Shown in pieces: positions 1 to 6,331 of a stretch of DNA of 10,933 bases. The notes below the pieces were generated by a model. It was not told the origin of the DNA, ran no database searches, and saw only the letters and a program-made list of their open reading frames with translations. The first letter of the stretch is position 1. Each line of letters begins with the position of its first letter. The DNA is taken from assembly GCA_012964265.1 (NCBI GenBank), contig DTUH01000167.1, forward strand, positions 1 to 10,933. The letters run 5' to 3'. This DNA comes from Candidatus Lambdaproteobacteria bacterium. Lineage in GTDB: Bacteria > SAR324 > NAC60-12. A program made the translations under genes and the position numbers.

Positions 1-747
1 GGTGCTGAATATTCTGCGGCCCCTTTTTTGAAAAAGATTTCCGAAATTTCCAAAACTTCCGAAATTCCCAAAGTTTCCGGATGAATTTCCACCACGGATT
101 TCATCTCCCTGATAACGAACCTGCGGCAGCACAATTGTCCCACTTTTTTCCGGAAGCAAAACGTAGGATATTTCAGTTATCATTTGTCTTTTCCCGTTTT
201 TGAGGCTTTGGAAAGAAATCTGGTTCAGCTTTTCTATTTGTGCTCCAGCAATTTCAAATGGAGTCAACGATTCATTTTCGAGTTGAACACCTGTTCGAAT
301 AATCCTTAAACGGACAAGAACCTGTTGTTGCGGATAAACTTTTCCTGGAGTTACATCAACTTCCAGGCGTACAACTTTCTGCTGCGCATTTTGGACAGAA
401 TCGACTGCCTTCAATGTAATCGGGGATGTTAGTTCACTGCCAACACGCAGGGCAGGAATTAGATAGTTGCCGGAAGAGGGTGCAAGCAAAACATAAGTCC
501 AACTCACTGTACGTGTAATCGAAGTTCCGACTATGGAAGTTCGATTTTGCACACTTCGATTCAAGACCTGCAAACCGCGAATTGCACTTAAATCCGGTTC
601 TTCCGCATCATCCATATTTTTTGCTTCAACGTGCAGCCGGAACATCTCACCTACAACCACAGGATTATTTTCAACCCATGCGGAGACTTCTCCCCAGCAG
701 GTATTAGCAGACAAGATCAATATTCCAAAATAAAGTAATTTTCTCAT
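1..747 (-). CDS. batD: BatD oxygen-tolerance family protein, N-terminal part (cut by left edge)
   Basis: The minus-strand frame is open from the ATG at 747-745 through to base 1, giving 249 residues of a longer protein. It starts MRKLLYFGILILSA, a hydrophobic signal peptide or anchor, with likely cleavage near residue 19. The following beta-rich sequence (WVENNPVVVGEMFRLHVEA, then DLSAIRGLQVLNRS, RTVSWTYVLLAPSSGNYLIP and LPEKSGTIVLPQVRY) matches the repeated Ig-like segments of BatD, which are predicted to be periplasmic. A Gly/Phe-rich stretch at about residues 224-238 precedes QKRGRR, as in other BatD proteins. The C-terminal membrane segment lies outside the window. The gene starts 3 nt after the stop of the batB/batC fusion, so translation is probably coupled. 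No well-spaced Shine-Dalgarno sequence is seen, since an AAAGG abuts the ATG. BatD is known as a member of Bat assemblies, but its molecular role is not settled. Confidence 0.9.
   Translation of the reverse strand, partial: MRKLLYFGILILSANTCWGEVSAWVENNPVVVGEMFRLHVEAKNMDDAEEPDLSAIRGLQVLNRSVQNRTSIVGTSITRTVSWTYVLLAPSSGNYLIPALRVGSELTSPITLKAVDSVQNAQQKVVRLEVDVTPGKVYPQQQVLVRLRIIRTGVQLENESLTPFEIAGAQIEKLNQISFQSLKNGKRQMITEISYVLLPEKSGTIVLPQVRYQGDEIRGGNSSGNFGNFGSFGNFGNLFQKRGRRIFST
34..78 (-). repeat. Nine-base tandem repeat inside batD (about 5 copies)
   Basis: Five codon-aligned 9-nt units (70-78, 61-69, 52-60, 43-51, 34-42 on the minus strand) follow the pattern GGA-AAY-TTY with small variations. They encode G-N-F, G-N-F, G-S-F, G-N-F, G-N-L. 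They fall in the Gly/Phe-rich loop that BatD proteins usually have at this place. The third-position differences suggest an older expansion rather than a very recent one. The units are read directly from the sequence; the slippage origin is inference. Confidence 0.8.
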
Positions 748-750
748 CCT

Positions 751-2580
751 TTACCAATATTGTTCATTCTGTATTCTTTGTTTTCCACGGCGTTTAAATT
801 CCAACTGCATTTTGTTACGTAACAAACGTCCCGGATCATCAGGAATTTTCCTGAGCCACTGTTCAAGTACCTGTTGTTTTGACTGCGCCTCCGGAGTCAA
901 ATCCCGGTTATTATTTGAGGCAATTTTTTGTTCTGCGGATTTATTAACTTTTTTCTCTTCACCCTCATTTTTAACTGAATCAGTATTTTCAGTATTTTCG
1001 ATCATGTCATCAACATCTGCAATTGATTGTTTTACTGAATTATTTTTTTGTAACTCAGAAGATTGCTGATTGCTTGAATCATTTTTTTCAGCTGATGATT
1101 CCTGTTCAGTTTGCGTATTTTGTCCATCTTTTGCTGCTGCCGAATCATCCTTTTCTCTCTGTTTGATATTTTGCCGCCTGCCTTCTTTCTCTTTTTTCTG
1201 TTGATTTTGCTGTTCTTCTTTCAATAATTTTACTATCAAATCACGATTGAACTGAGCATCTTCATGTTGCGGACTTTCTGCCAAAACCTGCTGATAAGCC
1301 TCCAGCGCATCTTCTAGACGCCCTGCAAACGCCAGTGAATTTCCACGATTGAAATTTGCAAGTGGACGATTCTTTTGTGAAAATTGTTCAATTGCATTTT
1401 CATAGTCACCTGATCGATAGGCCGCAGTACCTTTCCATTCAGGATTTTCAAAAAGTTGAGAGGCAACTTTAGTCTCACCTTGCTGAAACAGTTTTTCCGC
1501 CTGCTGATCCGGTCTCAGCCATAAATCATCCCAGCTAAAAGCCTTTACGGAATTTGGCATGGTTGTGACTCCTGACAATACCAATAAGCTCCAGGAAAGC
1601 AATAGTCCACGTCGAAAAAGTAATGCACACAGTGGTAGTGCTAGCAACAACAGCAATGGACCTTCTTCATTCCACCTGTCTGTAGTCCTCTGCTGTTTAT
1701 CTTCTACAAAGTCCGCAGCAACAGTTTCTGTTTCAATTATTTTATTAACATCCTGATCATCCAAACTCAAAACTGTGAATGCACCCTGAGAATGCCTGGC
1801 CAATTTCTCTAAAGGTTTAGTTCTCAGTTTTGAAAAAACAATTGCTCCGTTTTTATCTTTTAAAAAACCTCCTCCAGACAAAGCAATAGGCGAGCCGGAT
1901 TCCGTTCCAACCGCGATGATTGACAGACGGTTCCAGCCCACAGCATTTTCAAGCGCAGAATAATCGGCTCCTTCAATTCCATCTGTAACCCAGATAATAT
2001 GACCATTTCCGCCATTACTGCGGTTCAACAAATCCGCTGCAAGTTCAATAGCAAGGTCCGAACGACTTCCTGGAACAGGCATGATATTGGGCCGTAACCC
2101 CGGAAGAAGCGCTACAATTGTGGCAGGATCATGTGTCAATGGACTGATCACAAATGCTTCTCCCGCATAAGCAATTAGCGCTGTTTCACCTTCGACAAAA
2201 CGTTTTAACAAGTCTTCCAATTTAAAACGCGCACGATCAATTCGAGTCGGTTTTATGTCAGTTGCCAGCATTGAATAAGACAAATCTAGAACCAGCACCC
2301 TTTCATGCGATTTTTTCAGCAGCGGTTGTGGAATTTTTTTCCAGACAGGACCTGACAATGCCAGAAAAATCAAAGTTCCCGCAAAACACATAATCCACGG
2401 AAGTAATCTTGTTTTTTGCTTGCCGGGCCAAGTCGCCAGAAACTCCAGCAAATGTGGCTCAACCGTTTCTTCCCAATTTCCTTTACTCCTCCATTTGCCA
2501 AGTAAACGAAACACCAGCCACCAGAGTAAAGGCAGGGCCAACAGCCACAGAGGACGCAAAAAATGAAATTCACTCAACAA
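751..2580 (-). CDS. batB: Fused BatB (VWA) and BatC (TPR) membrane protein
   Basis: This 609-residue protein joins two Bat proteins. Residues 8-27 and 61-78 are membrane segments, and the N-terminus (EFHFLRPLWLLALPLL) is typical of BatB. A von Willebrand A domain spans about 93-290 with an intact metal site: D99-L-S101-Y-S103, T149 in SPLTHD and D200 in VTDG. Two further hydrophobic segments at about 307-322 and 325-341 are linked by RRG, which would return the chain to the same side as the VWA domain. TPR-like helices follow at about 360-452 (SGDYENAIEQF, then GRLEDALEAYQQVLAESP). After a charged Q/K/E/N/S-rich linker (about 453-565) comes the conserved BatC tail WLRKIPDDPGRLLRNK (575-590). 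The start is TTG at 2580-2578. The next in-frame ATG (residue 64) would delete the first membrane segment, and no clear Shine-Dalgarno sequence precedes either. It lies between batA (39 nt) and batD (3 nt). Confidence 0.92.
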   Translation of the reverse strand: MLSEFHFLRPLWLLALPLLWWLVFRLLGKWRSKGNWEETVEPHLLEFLATWPGKQKTRLLPWIMCFAGTLIFLALSGPVWKKIPQPLLKKSHERVLVLDLSYSMLATDIKPTRIDRARFKLEDLLKRFVEGETALIAYAGEAFVISPLTHDPATIVALLPGLRPNIMPVPGSRSDLAIELAADLLNRSNGGNGHIIWVTDGIEGADYSALENAVGWNRLSIIAVGTESGSPIALSGGGFLKDKNGAIVFSKLRTKPLEKLARHSQGAFTVLSLDDQDVNKIIETETVAADFVEDKQQRTTDRWNEEGPLLLLLALPLCALLFRRGLLLSWSLLVLSGVTTMPNSVKAFSWDDLWLRPDQQAEKLFQQGETKVASQLFENPEWKGTAAYRSGDYENAIEQFSQKNRPLANFNRGNSLAFAGRLEDALEAYQQVLAESPQHEDAQFNRDLIVKLLKEEQQNQQKKEKEGRRQNIKQREKDDSAAAKDGQNTQTEQESSAEKNDSSNQQSSELQKNNSVKQSIADVDDMIENTENTDSVKNEGEEKKVNKSAEQKIASNNNRDLTPEAQSKQQVLEQWLRKIPDDPGRLLRNKMQLEFKRRGKQRIQNEQYW

Positions 2581-2619
2581 AATATTTTTGGTATATAATT
2601 CAATAATATCAATAAATTA

Positions 2620-3618
2620 TTAATTACGAACAATTAAAACTACTACCCAAATTCCGAGCGTTAATACTCCAAGACCAAGTGGCCATACAAACAGCGCCTG
2701 TCGTGGACGGAATACTTCTTTTTCTTTTTCAACAGGTTCAATTTTATCAATCAGGGCATAAATTGTTTCCAGTTCATCGGTACTTCGTGCCCGAAAATAA
2801 CTGCCTCCTGTAAGACCGGCTAATGCTTGCAGCATGGCTTCATCAAGTTCTGCAGACGGATTAATTTTTTGCTTACCAAAATAAGTTCTCACCCACGCCT
2901 CATCTGCACCAACACCAATTGTATGAATTCGTAATCCGGTCTCTTTTGCCATACGTCCCGCATCTTCCGGAGAAACCTCTCCAGCGGTGTTCTGGCCATC
3001 TGTGAGTAGAACCAACACTTTTTCACTGTCCGGAAGATCTTTCATTCTTTTTACGGCGAGTCCGATTGCGTTTCCAATTGCAGTGCGCTGTCCGGCAATT
3101 CCCAATTCTGCTTCTTCAAGCATTTGCGCCAAAGTCTTGCGATCAAAAGTCAGTGGAGTTTGAAGATATGCCTGATCACCAAACAAAATCAGCCCCAGAC
3201 GATCGCCCTTACGGCGTTCAATAAAGGGACGCAAGACAGATTTAACTACTGCAAGCCGTGTCACAGCCTCACCATTCAACTCCAGATCTTTTTCTTTCAT
3301 GCTTCCTGAAAGATCAACCGCAAGCATCACACTTCGTCCGGAAACAGGCAATTCAACCGGTTCACCCACCCATTGTGGCCGCATTGCCGCAAGGACAATT
3401 AAACTATAGACAAATCCGGCAGCAATCAGTGTTTTTGTGTTTTTTGACCTGGACAATCCGGCTTGAGGCAAATCCGCAATACGTTGAAAAAAGGGTACAC
3501 GAAGAGCCTGAGCATGACGCTCATGTGGTGCAAGCAACCGTGCAAAAAGCGGCAGTGGCCAGAACAAAGCGCACAATGGCCAAATAAATTCAAAAGCGCC
3601 ATTTTCAAATAAAAACAT
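2620..3618 (-). CDS. batA: BatA von Willebrand A domain membrane protein
   Basis: This 332-residue protein has the BatA layout. It has an N-terminal membrane segment (about 9-29), a second one at about 63-79, a VWA domain at about 93-290, and a C-terminal membrane segment (about 308-330) ending VRN. The metal-ion-dependent adhesion site is complete: D102-L-S104-G-S106, T157 in PLT, T179 in GQRTAIG and D207 in LLTDGQN. GQRTAIGNAIGLAVKRM and LTDGQNTAGEVSP are characteristic BatA blocks. The VWA domain is expected to bind a partner through a divalent metal, most likely within the Bat assembly. Length is normal for the family. It starts with ATG 16 nt after the DUF4381 stop, with only a close-set GGA upstream, and ends 39 nt before batB/batC, so it is probably in the same transcript. 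Confidence 0.95.
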   Translation of the reverse strand: MFLFENGAFEFIWPLCALFWPLPLFARLLAPHERHAQALRVPFFQRIADLPQAGLSRSKNTKTLIAAGFVYSLIVLAAMRPQWVGEPVELPVSGRSVMLAVDLSGSMKEKDLELNGEAVTRLAVVKSVLRPFIERRKGDRLGLILFGDQAYLQTPLTFDRKTLAQMLEEAELGIAGQRTAIGNAIGLAVKRMKDLPDSEKVLVLLTDGQNTAGEVSPEDAGRMAKETGLRIHTIGVGADEAWVRTYFGKQKINPSAELDEAMLQALAGLTGGSYFRARSTDELETIYALIDKIEPVEKEKEVFRPRQALFVWPLGLGVLTLGIWVVVLIVRN

Positions 3619-3634
3619 TTTCCGTATTAGATGT

Positions 3635-4117
3635 TCAAGGAAATTGCGGACACTCTGTCACCCATTTTTTAACCAGTAAAAACAAAGTATCCAGTTCAAA
3701 ATCCGGCTTCTGCTGATAAACCTGTGTACCGAAAATTTTACCTGCGCCTTGAGTAAATTCCATAGTTTGTCCCGTTTTGTCGAGAAACTCCAACCATGCT
3801 AGTCCATGCAGTGAGGCTACCTCTTCCTGTTTATAAAATGACAGTGCGGCACGGCGCAGTAATTGTGATAAATTCCGCAGCGTTGCTAACGCATTATTAT
3901 TTTTATTATATTGATTTTGCAGAGTTTTTAGATTTAGTAATGCATCAGTTTTTGGTCTTTGACGCTTATGCCTTCTCCATAACCATCGGCAGCAAAAAAA
4001 CGTAAGCAAAACAAACAGAATTGTTAAAAACCACCATCCGGGTGCAGGAGGCCAAAAAGATACTGCTGGAGGAAGATGAATGTCCTTCAAGTTTGAAAGA
4101 GGATTTTCGGCAGGCAT
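3635..4117 (-). CDS. DUF4381 single-pass membrane protein
   Basis: This 160-residue protein opens with NPLSNLKDIHLPPAVSFWPP (5-24), followed by APGWW, the signature of the DUF4381 family usually encoded between DUF58 and batA. One membrane segment spans about 27-47, followed by a basic stop-transfer run RRHKRQRPK, so the C-terminal 110 residues are probably cytoplasmic. This tail is helical (LATLRNLSQLLRRAALSFY, HGLAWLEFLDKTGQ). No catalytic motif is visible and the biochemical role of the family is unknown; co-location suggests it is an accessory subunit of the Bat assembly. The gene sits 99 nt after the DUF58 gene and 16 nt before batA. The ATG at 4117-4115 places the conserved block right at the N-terminus, which supports this start. 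Confidence 0.9.
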   Translation of the reverse strand: MPAENPLSNLKDIHLPPAVSFWPPAPGWWFLTILFVLLTFFCCRWLWRRHKRQRPKTDALLNLKTLQNQYNKNNNALATLRNLSQLLRRAALSFYKQEEVASLHGLAWLEFLDKTGQTMEFTQGAGKIFGTQVYQQKPDFELDTLFLLVKKWVTECPQFP

Positions 4118-4139
4118 TTTCTAATTACGAAAGAACAGC

Positions 4140-4157
4140 TAAATGATTATTCATTTA
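4140..4157. repeat. AT-rich inverted repeat in the DUF58 to DUF4381 gap
   Basis: The 99-nt gap at 4118-4216 holds no credible gene. It contains a perfect 7-bp dyad TAAATGA, loop TTAT, TCATTTA at 4140-4157, and a second one, CAGTT with loop and AACTG, at 4177-4193. Both lie in the probable leader of the DUF4381 gene. The stems are A/T-rich and could arise by chance, and neither is followed by a T run on the minus strand that would make a terminator. They could be weak mRNA structures or processing sites. Confidence 0.3.
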
Positions 4158-4216
4158 CTACACTACAGCTTAAATCCAGTTTTATTTTAACTGCCAAGTG
4201 TTATTAAGTACAATTC

Positions 4217-5134
4217 TTAAATCAGGGACACATCGTCAACCGTACTCAGCACCTCCAAACTGACTCTGCAAATCCTTAATTCTGCAGCTAAACGTTTTAG
4301 CTGATCATCAAAAGTGGAAGCATAGATTTGCCGTGTTTGTTTATTTCCGGTGTTAATCCAGGCAGTTTTATTACCGTCACTCATAGCATAGCGTCCGGCA
4401 GATGGAGCTTCTTTTTCCAGAGGATCTATGACTAAATATGCTTTCACATGATTTTGTTTAGAAAGTTGAAACAGGTGTTTCCTGCATTCTCCTTCAAATC
4501 CGTAAAAATCACTAAAAACATAGACTAAACTTCCGGGCTGAACCACGTGGCGCACTCGCCTCAAGGCTTCCGCAAACAAAAACTTATTTTCGAAATTCCA
4601 CTCTTCCTGATTCATGCTGTCAACTACACGATTATGCTCAGTCATGATATTTGACAATAACCGCAAATAATGACGACGGTCACTCCTTGGACGAAACTCA
4701 CGATGCATTTTTTCTGAAAATAAAACACCACCAACGCGATCCCCCCTTAATAGTGCTCTCCATCCCAACAATGCTGCAAAACGTGCGGCTTGGACTGATT
4801 TTAATCTTTGGCGTGAACCAAAAAACATCGGGCGTGCCTGATCCAGGACCAGCATTACCGGACGTTCACGTTCCTCCCTGAACAATTTTGTATGTGTCCG
4901 GCCTGTTCGTGCAGTCACCCGCCAGTCGATATGGCGAACATCATCTCCGGGCTGATAAGGACGTGCTTCCGCAAATTCCATTCCTCTACCCTTAAGCCTA
5001 GTTAAATATGGACCACCGAAAGTACCGGTGTTTAGAGAAGCCGTAACGTGTACTTTCTTATTTGCGAGCCGGTACAATTCGGGCAGTTCCATTTTCCCAA
5101 GCCAAACTCCGTTTTTTTGTTTTGAATTATTCAT
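4217..5134 (-). CDS. DUF58 domain protein of the MoxR/Bat cluster
   Basis: This 305-residue soluble protein carries the DUF58 core. GRGMEFAEARPYQPGDDVRHIDWRVTAR is at 49-76, read here as GRGMEF (49-54), RPYQPGDD (58-65) and RHIDW (67-71). LFREERERPVMLVLD follows at 84-98 and GDRVGGVLFS at 131-140. DUF58 proteins are VWA-like and are thought to be MoxR partners. The position where other members have a D-x-S-x-S-like motif reads D98-Q-A-R-P-M103, lacking both serines. A later aspartate, D209 in VYVFSDFYG, occupies the place of the TDG loop. There is no membrane segment. The start is ATG at 5134; M15 (MELPELYRLA) is a possible alternative, and neither has a convincing Shine-Dalgarno sequence. 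It lies 163 nt downstream of moxR and 99 nt upstream of the DUF4381 gene. Confidence 0.92.
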   Translation of the reverse strand: MNNSKQKNGVWLGKMELPELYRLANKKVHVTASLNTGTFGGPYLTRLKGRGMEFAEARPYQPGDDVRHIDWRVTARTGRTHTKLFREERERPVMLVLDQARPMFFGSRQRLKSVQAARFAALLGWRALLRGDRVGGVLFSEKMHREFRPRSDRRHYLRLLSNIMTEHNRVVDSMNQEEWNFENKFLFAEALRRVRHVVQPGSLVYVFSDFYGFEGECRKHLFQLSKQNHVKAYLVIDPLEKEAPSAGRYAMSDGNKTAWINTGNKQTRQIYASTFDDQLKRLAAELRICRVSLEVLSTVDDVSLI

Positions 5135-5242
5135 CCAAGTCTAATTTACGAGTGAATTAAGAAAAAACTAAAGTTCATGTGAACACAAATCGTTTTAACT
5201 GGAGCAAGATAAAACGCTGAATTACAACGCAAAATTAATCAC

Positions 5243-5279
5243 AAAAAAATGTGTCTGCTGAGGGTCAGTCACTCATCAG
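5243..5279 (-). terminator. Possible weak terminator or attenuator after moxR
   Basis: Within the 163-nt gap at 5135-5297, the minus strand reads CTGATGAG, a 9-nt loop, then CTCAGCAG. This is an 8-bp stem with one mismatch, starting 18 nt after the moxR stop. Five bases (ACACA) then precede a run of seven T (5249-5243). The mismatch and the spacer make it non-canonical, so partial read-through into the DUF58 gene is likely if it works at all. The rest of the gap shows only a short dyad GTTCA-TG-TGAAC at 5173-5184 and no gene. Confidence 0.3.
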
Positions 5280-5297
5280 GGAAGTGCTCAAACACAA

Positions 5298-6308
5298 CTA
5301 CGGAACTGGAACAAGAGCAAGTATTTTACTTATGACGTCATCCGGAGTAATTCCATCCGCTTCAGCTTCATAACTTTCAATAATTCTGTGACGCAGTACA
5401 TCACCAGTCAAATCCTGCAAATCTTCCGGAGTGACAAAATCTCGTTCACGCAACCAGGCACGGGCACGGGCACAGCGGTCAAGGGCCAACGATGCTCGAG
5501 GACTTGCACCCCATGTTAGCAGGCGCGCCAGTTCATCACTGTACCTTTCAGGTGTCCTGGTGGCTGCAATTATTTCAACCAGATACCTTTCGATTTCGGG
5601 AGACATGTAGGTTTTCAAAACTTCATTTCTTGCGGCAAAAATATCTTCTGCAGTAATTTTTTGTATGGAGGTTTTTTCTCGATTGACAGCTGATATTGTA
5701 GATTTTTTTCCATTTGCATTGTTCAATTGACTCAACGCTTCACTGCGTACGAGGCGCATTATTTCCAACTCGTTTTCTACTGATGGATAATCAATCAAAA
5801 CATGCAGCAAAAAACGGTCAAGCTGTGCTTCCGGAAGCGGATAAGTACCTTCCTGTTCAATTGGATTTTGTGTTGCCATTACCAAAAACAAGTCCGGAAG
5901 AGGATATGTTTCGGCACCAACTGTTACCTGACGCTCGCCCATGGCTTCCAAAAGAGCAGATTGGACTTTTGCCGGCGCACGATTAATTTCATCAGCCAGC
6001 ACCAAATTATGAAAAACAGGTCCTGCCTGAAAATGAAAACTTCCATCTTGGGGACGGTAAATTTCAGTACCGGTCACATCCGCAGGCAACAAATCCGGAG
6101 TGAATTGAATACGATGAAAATCTCCATCAATTTTTTCTCCAAGAGCTTTTATGGCCCGTGTTTTGGCAAGTCCTGGAGCTCCTTCCACCAGAAGATGACC
6201 GTCTGCCAGCAGGACAATCAACAGTCGTTCTATGAGACGTTCCTGTCCTAGAACTATTTGGTTGAGATTTTCCTGCAGCCGGTGAAAAGTATTTAATGAA
6301 TTTGACAT
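5298..6308 (-). CDS. moxR: MoxR family AAA+ ATPase
   Basis: This 336-residue cytoplasmic ATPase has all MoxR hallmarks. Walker A is G43-APGLA-K49-T50, Walker B is LVLADE with D106-E107, then NRAPAKVQSALLEAMGERQVT (109-129). Sensor 1 is N148 in ATQNP, then EGTYPLPEAQLDRFLLH (153-169) and a sensor-2 arginine, R271, in GASPRASLALDR. The C-terminal helical lid (EDLQDLTGDVLRHRI) is complete. Sequence and context place it in the group next to DUF58 and VWA genes, where the ATPase is thought to remodel or activate VWA proteins. Residues about 193-218 form a polar stretch (NNANGKKSTIS) that looks longer than in typical members. ATG at 6308 lies 23 nt after the exporter stop, with no obvious Shine-Dalgarno sequence. 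The stop is TAG at 5300-5298. Confidence 0.95.
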   Translation of the reverse strand: MSNSLNTFHRLQENLNQIVLGQERLIERLLIVLLADGHLLVEGAPGLAKTRAIKALGEKIDGDFHRIQFTPDLLPADVTGTEIYRPQDGSFHFQAGPVFHNLVLADEINRAPAKVQSALLEAMGERQVTVGAETYPLPDLFLVMATQNPIEQEGTYPLPEAQLDRFLLHVLIDYPSVENELEIMRLVRSEALSQLNNANGKKSTISAVNREKTSIQKITAEDIFAARNEVLKTYMSPEIERYLVEIIAATRTPERYSDELARLLTWGASPRASLALDRCARARAWLRERDFVTPEDLQDLTGDVLRHRIIESYEAEADGITPDDVISKILALVPVP

Positions 6309-6331
6309 ACTTTTTTTGCTTTTGCTTTAAA

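Noticed and set aside
3258..3587. Open plus-strand frame of 109 residues opposite batA
   Set aside because: Antisense to the conserved VWA domain and lacking a ribosome site or any recognisable motif.
5802..6251. Open plus-strand frame of 149 residues opposite moxR
   Set aside because: It covers the antisense of the conserved Walker A and B coding sequence; the peptide is rich in Cys, Phe and Gln without domain features, so it is a shadow frame.
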